DNA from: Ramlibacter cellulosilyticus
Lineage (GTDB): Bacteria; Pseudomonadota; Gammaproteobacteria; Burkholderiales; Burkholderiaceae_C
Assembly: GCF_014297465.1 (NCBI RefSeq)
Contig: NZ_JACORT010000006.1
Coordinates: 186,001-250,000, forward strand
Reading direction: 5' to 3'
Length of the DNA stretch: 64,000 nucleotides
Shown: in pieces, positions 9,304-16,931 of the stretch
Position numbering within the stretch: position 1 is the first letter of the stretch
How the letters are laid out: every line of letters starts with the position of its first letter
Translations under genes and position numbers: made by a program
Notes under the pieces: generated by a model
What the model saw: the letters and a program-made list of their open reading frames with translations, nothing else
What the model was told of the DNA's origin: nothing
Databases searched by the model: none

Positions 9304-10265
9304 CCCGCCATTGTGACGCCCTGCCACGCGTGCCAGACGGCATCCACCGAGGGCGTGGGCCGGGCGTAGACGGCCTGCTGCCGCCGGTTGCCGAGCGGCC
9401 CCGTGCGCCACGCCGTGTCGAAGTTGTAGACCTGCACGTGCGGCAGGTCGAGCGCGACGGCGATGTGGCTCAGGCCGCTGTCCACGCCGATGGTGCCGGC
9501 GCAGCGGGCCATGCGCTGGGTGAGCGCGTCCAGCGACAGCCGCGGCCACACCTCGGCACGCGGCCCGAGGGCCGCGGCGATGCGGCGGCTGCGTTTCTCC
9601 TCGGCCTCGTTGCCGTGCGGCAGCGCCAGCGCGTGCCCTTGCGCGAGCAGGCGCTGCCCGAGCTCCAGCCAGTGGTCCTCGGGCCAGCACTTGTCCTCGC
9701 GCGAGGTGCCGTGCACCAGGACGACGGTGTCCTCGCGCGGTCCCGCGGCGCGCGCCAGGCCGTAGCGCGGCGCGCCGGAGAGCGCATAGCCGAAAGCGCG
9801 GGCACAGACTTCGCGGGCGCGCTCCACGGCGTGCAGCTGCTGTTCCAGCGGGATCGCGACGTCGGCGACCCAGCGCGTGGGACGCTCGTAGCTCGAGCCG
9901 TCCGTCGCGTTCGCCATGGCGTAGCGCCGCCCGCCGGGGGCGAGCGTGGCCATGCGGGCGACGAGGGCCGACTTGGTCAGCCCCTGCAGGTCGACGACGG
10001 CCTCGTAGGCCCGGGCCTTGAGGTCCTCGCGGAACGCCCGCCACTCCACCCGCGTCTCGCGCGCGAACGGCGCCTTGCGCCAGCGGCGCAGGTCACAGGG
10101 GATGACCCGGTCGATGCCCGCGCAGCGCCGCACGAGCGGCGCGAAGCCGCGCTCGACCACCCAGTCGATGCGCGCGTCCGGAAACGCATCGCGCAGGTCG
10201 TGCACCACGGGCAGCGTGTGCACGACGTCGCCGAGCGACGAGAGCTTGACGATGAGGAGGTCCAA
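9300..10265 (-). CDS. waaC: Lipopolysaccharide heptosyltransferase I
   Basis: A 321-residue GT9 enzyme that adds the first L-glycero-D-manno-heptose to Kdo2-lipid A in the cytoplasm. It opens with the family signature MDLLIVKLSSLGDVVHTLPVVHDLRDAFPDARIDWVVE and carries the nucleotide-sugar site region GVDSGLSHIAVALDLPHVQVYNFDTAWRTGP. Its length fits WaaC (about 320). It starts four bases after the mutase gene stop and overlaps the waaA start, so manB/algC, waaC and waaA are one transcript making the inner LPS core. Confidence 0.95.
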   Translation of the reverse strand: MDLLIVKLSSLGDVVHTLPVVHDLRDAFPDARIDWVVERGFAPLVRRCAGIDRVIPCDLRRWRKAPFARETRVEWRAFREDLKARAYEAVVDLQGLTKSALVARMATLAPGGRRYAMANATDGSSYERPTRWVADVAIPLEQQLHAVERAREVCARAFGYALSGAPRYGLARAAGPREDTVVLVHGTSREDKCWPEDHWLELGQRLLAQGHALALPHGNEAEEKRSRRIAAALGPRAEVWPRLSLDALTQRMARCAGTIGVDSGLSHIAVALDLPHVQVYNFDTAWRTGPLGNRRQQAVYARPTPSVDAVWHAWQGVTMAG

Positions 10266-10269
10266 GCCG

Positions 10270-11652
10270 CTAGTGTGCCGCCTCGCCGATCTTCGCGTCG
10301 GGTTTCACGCTGCGCAGCAGGGCCAGCATCTCGCCTTCGATGCGGTGCATGGCTTCCTGCGTGTGCCCCTCGAAGCGCAGCACCAGCACCGGCGTGGTGT
10401 TGGACGCCCGCACGAGGCCGAAGCCGTCCTTCCAGTCCACGCGCAGGCCGTCGATGGTGGACACCTGCGCGGCGGGGAAGCTGGCCTTCTTCACGAGCTC
10501 GGCGACGACGCGGTGCGGCTCGCCCTCCTCGCACTTCACGTTCAGCTCCGGCGTGGAGAAGCTGGTGGGCAGCTCGTTGAGCACCTTGCTCGGGTCCGGC
10601 GAGCGCGAGAGGATCTCCAGCAGCCGGCAGCCGGCATACGTGCCGTCGTCGAAGCCGTACCAGCGCTCCTTGAAGAAGATGTGGCCGCTCATCTCGCCGC
10701 CCAGGGGCGCGTTGAGCTCCTTCATCTTCGCCTTGATCAGCGAGTGGCCCGTCTTGTACATGACGGGCTGGCCGCCGGCCGCGGCGATGGCCGGGCCGAG
10801 GCGCTGCGTGCACTTCACGTCGAAGAGGATGGGGGCGCCGGGCACGCGCGAGAGCACGTCCTGGGCGAACAGCATCATCTGGCGGTCCGGGAAGATGTTG
10901 TTGCCTTCCTTCGTGATGATGCCGAGGCGGTCGCCGTCGCCGTCGAAGGCGAGGCCGAGGTCGGCGCCGGTCTCCTTCAGCTTGGCGATCAGGTCGCGCA
11001 GGTTCTCCGGCTTGCTCGGGTCGGGGTGGTGGTTCGGGAAGTTGCCGTCCACCTCGCTGAACATCTCGATCACCTCGCAGCCGATCGCCCGGTAGATGTC
11101 GGGGGCCGACGCGCCGGCGACGCCGTTGCCGCAGTCGACGACGATCTTCAGCGGCCGGGCGAGCTTGATCTCGCCCTTGATGCGGTCGCGGTAGGGGGCG
11201 GTGACGTTCACGTTGCGGACCTTGCCGGGCGCCGGCGGTTCGTCCCAGCCGGAGGTCTCCATCATGCGGCGCAGGGCCTGGATCTCGTCGCCGTAGATGG
11301 CGCGGCCGGCCAGGACCATCTTGAAGCCGTTGTAGTCCTTCGGGTTGTGGCTGCCGGTCACCTGGATGCCGCTGGTGGCGAGCGTGTTCGCCGCGAAGTA
11401 CAGCATGGGCGTGGTCACCATGCCGACGTCGACGACGTCGACGCCGCTGGCGACGAGGCCGCGGACGAGGGCGGCGGAGAGCGAGGGGCCGCTGAGGCGC
11501 CCGTCGCGGCCGACGGCGACGGCCTTCTCGCCTTCGCGCCGGGCCATCGTGCCGAAGGCGCGGCCAAGGGCCTCGGCAACCTCTTCCGTCAGGGTGGACG
11601 GCACGATGCCGCGGACGTCGTAAGCCTTGAAGATGCTGGGACTGAGCTGCAT
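10270..11652 (-). CDS. Phosphomannomutase/phosphoglucomutase (AlgC/ManB type)
   Basis: A 460-residue alpha-D-phosphohexomutase interconverting 1- and 6-phosphates of mannose and glucose, supplying sugar nucleotides for LPS and exopolysaccharide. Visible motifs are the N-terminal FKAYDVRGIVP, the phosphoserine loop TGSHNPKDYNG (Ser101), the Mg-binding loop DGDGDRLG (~240), the sugar-binding GGEMSGH, and a C-terminal phosphate-binding domain (RASNTTPVLVLRFEG). The length matches AlgC of Pseudomonas (about 460). It leads the LPS-core operon. A TAGAAT hexamer on the minus strand at 11689-11694 is a candidate -10. Confidence 0.93.
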   Translation of the reverse strand: MQLSPSIFKAYDVRGIVPSTLTEEVAEALGRAFGTMARREGEKAVAVGRDGRLSGPSLSAALVRGLVASGVDVVDVGMVTTPMLYFAANTLATSGIQVTGSHNPKDYNGFKMVLAGRAIYGDEIQALRRMMETSGWDEPPAPGKVRNVNVTAPYRDRIKGEIKLARPLKIVVDCGNGVAGASAPDIYRAIGCEVIEMFSEVDGNFPNHHPDPSKPENLRDLIAKLKETGADLGLAFDGDGDRLGIITKEGNNIFPDRQMMLFAQDVLSRVPGAPILFDVKCTQRLGPAIAAAGGQPVMYKTGHSLIKAKMKELNAPLGGEMSGHIFFKERWYGFDDGTYAGCRLLEILSRSPDPSKVLNELPTSFSTPELNVKCEEGEPHRVVAELVKKASFPAAQVSTIDGLRVDWKDGFGLVRASNTTPVLVLRFEGHTQEAMHRIEGEMLALLRSVKPDAKIGEAAH

Positions 11653-11751
11653 GGAAAGAGCGGTTCTGGTGTTGGAGGTGTCCCGGGCATTCTAGGCGGC
11701 GGGCCGGCAGGAACATGTCCGAAAACGGCTAGTGCCGCGCGCCGCGCTGCG

Positions 11752-11757
11752 TATCAT
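11752..11757 (+). promoter_or_regulatory. Candidate -10 element giving a leaderless alkA transcript
   Basis: TATCAT matches the -10 consensus at five of six positions and ends seven bases before the alkA ATG at 11765. Transcription would then start at or next to the initiation codon. No Shine-Dalgarno-like sequence lies between. No convincing -35 is visible. Confidence 0.4.
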
Positions 11758-11764
11758 CCATCGC

Positions 11765-13234
11765 ATGACCCCGGTCGAGCCGCCCCTGAGCCCCGATGCC
11801 TGCTACCTCGCGCTGAAGGCGCGCGACGCGCGCTTCGACGGCAGCTTCTTCACCGGCGTGACGAGCACCGGCATCTACTGCCGGCCCGTGTGCCGCGTGC
11901 GGACGCCGCGGCGCGAGAACTGCCGCTTCTTCGCCCACGCGGCGCAGGCCGAGAGTGCCGGGTTCCGGCCGTGCCTGCGCTGCCGTCCGGAGCTGGCGCC
12001 GCAGGCCCTGCGCTGGTCGCTGCAGGACGCGGGGGCCGTGCTGGCGCAGCAGGCGGCGCGCCTGCTCGACGAGCCGGAAGCGTGGGGCGACGCGGGTCCT
12101 TCCGTGGAAGGGCTGGCGCAGCGGCTCGGCATCAGCGACCGGCACCTGCGCCGCATCTTCGACACGCACCTCGGCGTCTCGCCGCTGCAGTACCTGCAGA
12201 CGCGCCGGCTGCTGAGCGCCAAGCAACTGCTGGCCGACACGGCGCTGCCCATCACGCAGGTCGCGCTCGTCAGCGGCTTCGGCAGCGTGCGCCGCTTCAA
12301 TGCCGCGTTCACGGCGCACTACGGGCTGAGCCCCGGCGCCGTGCGGCGCGAAGGGCCGGCGCGCGAAGCGGCTTGCGAAGTGCGGCTCGGCTACCGTCCA
12401 CCGTACGACGTGGATGCGATGCTGGGCTTCTTCCGCACGCGGGCCATCGCAGGGCTGGAGGCGATCACCGAACGATCGCTGTCGCGGACGCTGGCGCTCG
12501 ACGCCGCCGGCCGCCGCTGGGAAGGCTGGCTCACGGCCACTTTCGACGAAGCGCATTGCCAGGTGCTGCTGCGCGTGAGCGAATCGCTGCACGGCGTGCT
12601 GCCGCTGGTGATCCGCCGCGTGCGGGCCGCCTTCGACCTGGATGCGGACCCGCATGCCATCAACGCGCGGCTGCACGGCAGCTTCCCGCTCGGCGACGGG
12701 CTGCGCGTGCCGGGCGCGCTCAGCGGCTACGAACTCGCCATCCGTGCCGTGCTGGGCCAGCAGATCACGGTGGCGGCGGCGCGCACGCTCGCACAGCGCC
12801 TTGTCGAACGTTTCGGCACCCCGGTCGCCACGCCGGATCCGGCGCTGCGCCACCTGTTCCCGGCGCCGGAAGTCCTGGCCGCGGCCGAAGGCGACGCGCT
12901 CGGGCAGCTGGGCATCGTGCGGCAGCGGCAGGCCGCGATCGTGGCGATCGCGCGGGCCGTGGCGGAAGGACGCGTCGCGCTGCATGCCGGCGCCGACGTC
13001 GCGGCCACGACGACCGCGCTCAAGGAACTGCCCGGCATCGGCGACTGGACGGCGCAATACATCGCGATGCGGGCCCTGCGCTGGCCCGATGCCTTCCCCG
13101 CCGGCGACGTCGCCCTGCACAAGGCGCTGGGCGTGCGGGAGGCGAAGCAGCCCGCACGCGAGGCAGAGGCCGCGTCGCAGGCCTGGAAACCGTGGCGCAG
13201 CTATGCGGTCATCCGCGCCTGGAGCGCCCTCTGA
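11765..13234 (+). CDS. Ada/AlkA hybrid: methylphosphotriester-sensing regulator fused to DNA-3-methyladenine glycosylase II
   Basis: A 489-residue three-part protein of the alkylation response. Residues 1-80 are the Ada N-terminal zinc domain with Cys39, Cys43, Cys70 and Cys73, where one Cys accepts methyl groups from phosphotriesters. Residues ~105-200 are an AraC-type DNA-binding domain (LGVSPLQYLQTRRLLSAKQLL). Residues ~210-489 are AlkA: a TBP-like N-domain and helix-hairpin-helix LKELPGIGDWTAQYIAMRAL followed by the catalytic Asp in PAGDVAL. It excises alkylated bases and probably activates its own operon. The ATG at 11765 is chosen over an earlier GTG at 11732 because the domain begins directly after it. 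ogt follows at 11 bases. Confidence 0.94.
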   Translation: MTPVEPPLSPDACYLALKARDARFDGSFFTGVTSTGIYCRPVCRVRTPRRENCRFFAHAAQAESAGFRPCLRCRPELAPQALRWSLQDAGAVLAQQAARLLDEPEAWGDAGPSVEGLAQRLGISDRHLRRIFDTHLGVSPLQYLQTRRLLSAKQLLADTALPITQVALVSGFGSVRRFNAAFTAHYGLSPGAVRREGPAREAACEVRLGYRPPYDVDAMLGFFRTRAIAGLEAITERSLSRTLALDAAGRRWEGWLTATFDEAHCQVLLRVSESLHGVLPLVIRRVRAAFDLDADPHAINARLHGSFPLGDGLRVPGALSGYELAIRAVLGQQITVAAARTLAQRLVERFGTPVATPDPALRHLFPAPEVLAAAEGDALGQLGIVRQRQAAIVAIARAVAEGRVALHAGADVAATTTALKELPGIGDWTAQYIAMRALRWPDAFPAGDVALHKALGVREAKQPAREAEAASQAWKPWRSYAVIRAWSAL

Positions 13235-13244
13235 GGAGCATGCA

Positions 13245-13733
13245 ATGAACGAACGCGTCTGCACGTACTACGAGAGCCCCCTCGGCACGATGCTGCTGGC
13301 GGCCACCGGCGCCGGCCTGGCCGGCGTCTGGTTCGTCGGCCAGCGGCATGGGCCGGACAGCAGCGGCTGGCGCGAAGACCCGGCGCATCCGGTGCTGCAG
13401 CAGGCCGTCGCGCAACTGCGCGCCTACTTCGCCGGCGAGCGCACCGGCTTCGACCTGCCGCTGGACCTGCGGGCCGGCACCGCGTTCCAGCAAAGCGTGT
13501 GGGACGCCTTGCGCACCATCCCGCGCGGCGGCACCACGAGCTATGCGGAACTGGCGCGCCGCCTCGGCAAGCCGCAGGCCGCACGCGCGATCGGCGCCGC
13601 CGTGGGCCGCAACCCGGTGAGCATCGTGGTGCCTTGCCATCGCGTGCTCGGCACCAATGGGACGCTCACCGGCTACGCCGGCGGGCTGGAGCGCAAGACC
13701 GCCTTGCTGCAGCTGGAAGGCGCATTGATGTGA
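13245..13733 (+). CDS. ogt: Methylated-DNA--protein-cysteine S-methyltransferase
   Basis: A 162-residue suicide repair protein that removes methyl groups from O6-methylguanine. The active-site motif is PCHRV with Cys131. The helix-turn-helix segment GGTTSYAELARRLGKPQAARAIGAAVGRNP lies just before it. The ATG at 13245 has GAGGAG upstream. It is cotranscribed with the Ada/AlkA hybrid, completing a compact adaptive-response unit in which base excision and direct reversal are paired. Confidence 0.95.
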   Translation: MNERVCTYYESPLGTMLLAATGAGLAGVWFVGQRHGPDSSGWREDPAHPVLQQAVAQLRAYFAGERTGFDLPLDLRAGTAFQQSVWDALRTIPRGGTTSYAELARRLGKPQAARAIGAAVGRNPVSIVVPCHRVLGTNGTLTGYAGGLERKTALLQLEGALM

Positions 13734-13812
13734 GCCGCGAATCAATGCGGCCTGCAGAATTCATCAGTGGCCGCCGGAACGCGGCCCGAATCGCCCGACA
13801 CTAGGCGTCCTC

Positions 13813-14712
13813 ATGTCCTTCGCTTCCGTCATCGACTTCATCGCCCTGGCGGCGATCTGGGGTGCGTCCTTCCTTTTCATGCGCCTCGCGGTCGGCGACT
13901 TCGGCCCCGTGGCGACGGCGGCCATGCGCGTCGCGATCGCCACCGCGTTCCTCGTGCCGCTGATGCTGGCCAAGGGCCACGGCGCGCTGTTCCGCCGCCA
14001 CTGGTGGAAGGTGTGCCTCGTGGGCGTGCTCAACTCCGCCCTGCCCTTCATGTTGTTCGCGTTCTCGCTGCTGTCGATCACGACGGGCTTGTCCGCGATC
14101 CTGAATGCGACGGTGCCGCTGTTCGGCGCCCTCGTGGCGTGGGTCTGGCTGAAGGACCGGCCGACCGGCTCGCGCCTGCTGGGCCTGCTCGTGGGCTTCA
14201 CCGGCGTCGCGGCGCTCGCCTGGGACAAGGCGAGCTTCCGTCCGGACGCCGTGAGCGGCATCGCGCCGGCCTGGGCGGTGCTCGCCTGCCTGCTCGCGAC
14301 GGTCTGCTATGCCATCGCGGCGAGCGCGACCAAGCGCTACCTGAGCGGCCTGCCGCCGCTGATGACGGCCACGGGCAGCCAGCTCGGTGCGACGCTGGTG
14401 CTGGCACTGCCCGCGCTGTGGCTGCGGCCCGACCACGTGCCGCCGGTGCAAGCGTGGCTGGCGCTGCTCGTGCTCGGCGTGCTGTGCACCGGCATCGCGT
14501 ACATCCTCTACTTCCGCCTCATCGAACAGGCGGGACCGTCGCGGGCGCTGGCCGTCACCTTCGCGCTGCCGGTCTTCGCGATCTTCTACGGCGCGCTGTT
14601 CCTGCGCGAGCCGGTGACTTCCTGGATGCTGACGTGGGGCGCGGTCGTCGTGCTCGGCACGGCGCTGTCGACGGGGCTGCTGAAGATCCCGTCAGTGCGT
14701 ACGCAGGCATGA
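13813..14712 (+). CDS. EamA/DMT-superfamily transporter
   Basis: A 299-residue inner-membrane protein with ten predicted helices in two EamA repeats (residues ~5-135 and ~150-285). The first begins IDFIALAAIWGASFLFMRLAV, the second is near AWAVLACLLATVCYAIAASATKRY. Members export amino acids and metabolites; nothing here identifies the substrate. It lies 79 bases after ogt, so it could be cotranscribed. Its 3' end faces the unknown gene at 14900 across a set of hairpin repeats. Confidence 0.9.
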   Translation: MSFASVIDFIALAAIWGASFLFMRLAVGDFGPVATAAMRVAIATAFLVPLMLAKGHGALFRRHWWKVCLVGVLNSALPFMLFAFSLLSITTGLSAILNATVPLFGALVAWVWLKDRPTGSRLLGLLVGFTGVAALAWDKASFRPDAVSGIAPAWAVLACLLATVCYAIAASATKRYLSGLPPLMTATGSQLGATLVLALPALWLRPDHVPPVQAWLALLVLGVLCTGIAYILYFRLIEQAGPSRALAVTFALPVFAIFYGALFLREPVTSWMLTWGAVVVLGTALSTGLLKIPSVRTQA

Positions 14713-14754
14713 GGCGTGCGCGCAAGGTGAAAGGGGTGGGGCGCGAGAAGGAAG

Positions 14755-14850
14755 AACGCAGAGGTCGCAAAGGTTGCGCAGAGGTCGCAGAGGACAACCT
14801 TGCGAAGGCTTTCTCTGCGACCTCTGCGTATCCTCTGCGACCTCTGCGTT
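14755..14850. repeat. Nested inverted repeat built from CGCAGAGGTCGCA units
   Basis: Two forward copies of CGCAGAGGTCGCA (from about 14757 and 14777) are mirrored by two inverted copies. A 15-base arm at 14755-14769 pairs with 14836-14850, and a 16-base arm at 14777-14792 pairs with 14813-14828. The element can fold into a long hairpin between two convergent genes and probably stops transcription from both sides. Confidence 0.85.
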
Positions 14851-14860
14851 CAAAATTCCT

Positions 14861-14921
14861 GGAACCGCGCAGGTCCTTCCTAATACCGCGCAGGTCTTCC
14901 TAGAACCGCGGCAGGTCCGTC
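14861..14921. repeat. Three tandem ~20-base copies of the 3' end of the unknown gene
   Basis: Three imperfect head-to-tail copies of the unit ACCGCGCAGGTC(C)TTCCTA occupy this span. The rightmost copy is the coding end plus stop of the gene at 14900-15280 (read on the minus strand as GACCTGC...GTTCTAG). The other two are non-coding copies just beyond the stop, with a stop-like TAG in each. Confidence 0.75.
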
Positions 14922-15280
14922 AACCGCCGCCCCGGCCTCTCCTCCGCCGGCGCCAGCGTCTCGGTGCCTTCCGGCAGCACGTCCACCTTCACCTGCGGGC
15001 CCATCTGCAGGGTGCCGCGCTCGGTGGGGAACAGCGTGACGATGGTGTCGCCCTCGACGAGGCGGTCGACCACTTCCACCAGCCGCGTGGGCGCGGGGCG
15101 CAAATCCCAGTGTTCCAGGCTGGGATCGATCATGCCCATCATCACCTCCGAGACCTGCGAACCTTCCAGGCGCACGGCGGTGATGCCGTAAAGCACGGTG
15201 GACACCGGGCCGCCGGCCAGGGGCGGGATGGACGCGGTGCTGCGTGGGAACGACATCGATTTCTCAACCATGGGGCACAT
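14900..15280 (-). CDS. Conserved-looking hypothetical protein
   Basis: A 126-residue soluble protein that I do not recognise. It has no signal peptide, membrane span or known catalytic motif. The sequence looks like a compact beta-rich domain (STVLYGITAVRLEGSQVSEVMMGMID, then RLVEVVDRLVEGDTIVTLFPTERG). Codon use is like the neighbours, so it is probably real. The start is uncertain: ATGs at 15280, 15271 and 15256 and a GTG at 15289 are in frame. I use 15280 because AGGTGGG lies at a good distance upstream. It is divergent from the gene at 15373 with 92 bases between, so the pair may share regulation. Confidence 0.65.
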   Translation of the reverse strand: MCPMVEKSMSFPRSTASIPPLAGGPVSTVLYGITAVRLEGSQVSEVMMGMIDPSLEHWDLRPAPTRLVEVVDRLVEGDTIVTLFPTERGTLQMGPQVKVDVLPEGTETLAPAEERPGRRLTDLPRF

Positions 15281-15353
15281 TGTGGGCACCCACCTTCCGG
15301 CCTCGATAAGCGGGGCGCGCGTGAAGGCGTGGGAGTCTGCCTACCGTCGAACC

Positions 15354-15364
15354 GTACACTGTAC
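15354..15364. promoter_or_regulatory. Perfect 11-base palindrome in a divergent intergenic region
   Basis: GTACA-C-TGTAC sits eight bases before the ATG at 15373, within the space shared by two divergent genes. It overlaps a weak -10-like TACACT (15355-15360). It could be a repressor site; its binding protein is unknown. Confidence 0.35.
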
Positions 15365-15372
15365 TCCCCGCC

Positions 15373-16110
15373 ATGTCCTCCACCAGCCCTGTCTCCTCGT
15401 CCGTGCTGTCCCGCGCGCATGCGCGGCGGCTGCGGGACCTCTACCGCTCGGCGGGATGGCCGAGCCAGGATGCGCTGGAGATCGACCTGCTCGCGGCCGG
15501 ATTGCTGGAACGCGTGCGCTCGCCCGCCGGGCACGAGACGCTGCGCGTCACCGACGCCGGCGTGCAGTGGCTGGCGGTGACCCTGGCGCGCAACCGGGCC
15601 GCACTGTCCTCGCACGAGGCTTTGGTGCAGAAGGTGGCGCAGGAAATGGCGCGTGCGGGCCGGCTCGCGTGGACAGGGCTGAGCTTGCGCGCGCAGGTCG
15701 CGACCGGGGACGAAGCGAAGCCCACGCGCTGGTGCATCGCGCGGCCGGACGTGTTCTCGATCCGGCACACGTCCGTCGAGAGCTACGTCGAACCCATCGT
15801 GCACGAGATCAAGGTGCGCCGCTCGGACCTGCTCGCCGACTTGCGGGTCGAGGCCAAGCGGGCCGCCTATCGCGACCTGGGCGAGTGCTGGTACGTGCTG
15901 GGAAGCGATGCGCGCGGCAAGCCGATCGGCGAGCCGGAGGACGTGCCGCCGGAATGCGGCGTGATGCTGCTGCAGGGGGAGCGGCTCGTGGTCGCGCGGA
16001 CGGCGCAAAGGCCGGCGCGGGCGGCGTTGCCGTTCGGGGTGTGGATCGCGCTGGCGAAGGCGACGCCGCTGGCGGGGAGCGACGAGGACGCGCAGGGGAT
16101 GCTGGCGTGA
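15373..16110 (+). CDS. Possible winged-helix plus PD-(D/E)XK nuclease-fold protein (MmcB-like)
   Basis: A 245-residue protein without a signal peptide or membrane span. Residues ~10-80 look like a winged helix (AHARRLRDLYRSAGWPSQDA, LEIDLLAAGLLER, RVTDAGVQWLAVTLARNRA). The middle (~120-180) has the spacing of a PD-(D/E)XK core: a PDV-F-SI strand, then HEIKVRRSDLLADL with Glu-x-Lys, then KRAAYRDLGECWYVLG. This recalls the MmcB family, linked to DNA repair in alphaproteobacteria, but I assign it by pattern only. The catalytic role is unproven. It converges on tiny minus-strand ORFs across a hairpin repeat. Confidence 0.6.
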   Translation: MSSTSPVSSSVLSRAHARRLRDLYRSAGWPSQDALEIDLLAAGLLERVRSPAGHETLRVTDAGVQWLAVTLARNRAALSSHEALVQKVAQEMARAGRLAWTGLSLRAQVATGDEAKPTRWCIARPDVFSIRHTSVESYVEPIVHEIKVRRSDLLADLRVEAKRAAYRDLGECWYVLGSDARGKPIGEPEDVPPECGVMLLQGERLVVARTAQRPARAALPFGVWIALAKATPLAGSDEDAQGMLA

Positions 16111-16123
16111 ACTAGCGCCGATC

Positions 16124-16175
16124 GGTGGGGTGTGCTGCGCTCACCTGCCGCGGCTGCGCCGCGCCACCCTACAAC
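16124..16175. repeat. Second copy of the GGTGGGGT...CCACCCTACAAC intergenic repeat
   Basis: This 52-base element matches the left half of the repeat at 7927-7980 nearly base for base at its two ends (GGTGGGGT near the start, CGCTCACC, and GCCACCCTACAAC at the end), with a variable GC-rich middle. It lies between convergent coding regions, as the 7927 copy does. Confidence 0.75.
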
Positions 16176-16190
16176 GCGACCTCGCGTCGT

Positions 16191-16322
16191 TTACTGCTTC
16201 GGATGTTCCGAATGGCCCTGCTCCGGGCCGCTCGGCACGTGCCCCTTCTCGGGATCGGCGGGCGCCGGCGTCGGCTCGGGGTTGGCCGGCTTGGGCGCCG
16301 GGGTGGGCGCGCCCGTGGTCAT
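16191..16322 (-). CDS. Tiny proline-rich protein, 43 residues
   Basis: The predicted protein starts MTTGAPTPAPKPANPEPTP and ends in EHPKQ. It is about one-third proline with alternating Ala, Pro and Glu, and is probably disordered. It has no Shine-Dalgarno sequence of its own, but its ATG overlaps the stop of the preceding ORF (ATGA), which suggests coupled translation. It is the last of four consecutive short ORFs. Function unknown; reality rests on the overlap and the matching composition of its neighbours. Confidence 0.45.
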   Translation of the reverse strand: MTTGAPTPAPKPANPEPTPAPADPEKGHVPSGPEQGHSEHPKQ

Positions 16323-16492
16323 TCGCGTTCGGGGCTGCGCGCCGGGCGCTCGTCACGCCCGGTGCCGCGCTCGCTGCGCGCATCGCCCTTCCCGTCGGCG
16401 GGGATGTCCTGTTCGGGCACGAAGGCCGGTTCCTCGCGGTCGAGGCCGGGGGCCGGCGGCGTGATGCCGCGGGGGACGCGGATGGTGGGCAT
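16319..16492 (-). CDS. Tiny charged, proline-rich protein, 57 residues
   Basis: The sequence starts MPTIRVPRGITPPAPGLDRE and continues into a strongly charged tail (KGDARSERGTGRDERPARSP). It is predicted soluble and disordered. An AGGAG lies nine bases before the ATG, the best ribosome site of the four short ORFs. It overlaps the next ORF by four bases. I do not recognise a family. Confidence 0.5.
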   Translation of the reverse strand: MPTIRVPRGITPPAPGLDREEPAFVPEQDIPADGKGDARSERGTGRDERPARSPERE

Positions 16493-16510
16493 GGGAAGGC
16501 TCCTGTGGTT

Positions 16511-16672
16511 TCAGATGGTGGGCTTGGCCACGCCGGGGTCCTCGGGCTCGGCCGGCGGCAGCGCCTGCCCGAACTCGGGCTCGACCGGCAGCTGCGTCGG
16601 GTTGGCGGGGACGTCGGTGCCGGGCGGATAAGGCTCGGGCTCGACCGGGTGCGTGGGCGTGGGGTGCGTCAT
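16511..16672 (-). CDS. Tiny proline/glutamate-rich protein, 53 residues
   Basis: The sequence starts MTHPTPTHPVEPEPYPPGTD and repeats Pro-Val-Glu-Pro-Glu twice (residues 9-13 and 29-33). It has no membrane span or cysteine. The ATG lies two bases after the stop of the ORF at 16675-16839, so translation is probably by re-initiation. Function unknown. Confidence 0.45.
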   Translation of the reverse strand: MTHPTPTHPVEPEPYPPGTDVPANPTQLPVEPEFGQALPPAEPEDPGVAKPTI

Positions 16673-16674
16673 GG

Positions 16675-16839
16675 TCAGAACGGGCTCTTGGGCGAGAGCA
16701 CGGGCTCCGGTGGGTCGATGCGGCCATGCTCCCCCGCGGGGGCGGGCTGCGCATCCGCCGGAGGAGAGAAGCCGTCGGCGAGGCTTTCGCGCGCCGGCTC
16801 GGCGGCACGCAGGCTGGCGTCGATCTCCTGGTGGTTCAT
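16675..16839 (-). CDS. Tiny protein, 54 residues, first of the short-ORF cluster
   Basis: The sequence starts MNHQEIDASLRAAEPARESL and becomes proline-rich toward the end (PPEPVLSPKSPF). A GGAAG ribosome site lies at a normal distance. The N-terminal third could form a helix; the rest is probably disordered. It heads a run of four short minus-strand ORFs separated by -4 to 18 bases. No known family is recognised. Confidence 0.45.
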   Translation of the reverse strand: MNHQEIDASLRAAEPARESLADGFSPPADAQPAPAGEHGRIDPPEPVLSPKSPF

Positions 16840-16931
16840 GGGTCGCTTCCTGCCGCGATGGTGCGCCGGGCGGTTCGGCCGCGATTACGGTCGCGGGGAC
16901 GATCGCCTGTAGTCGACGGCGCCTCCGCGCG

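Noticed and set aside
14755..14921. Possible CRISPR array
   Set aside because: The repeats are inverted or directly abutting, without regular unique spacers, and there are no cas genes.
15354..15364. LexA (SOS) box
   Set aside because: The palindrome is GTACACTGTAC, which lacks the CTGT-n8-ACAG layout.
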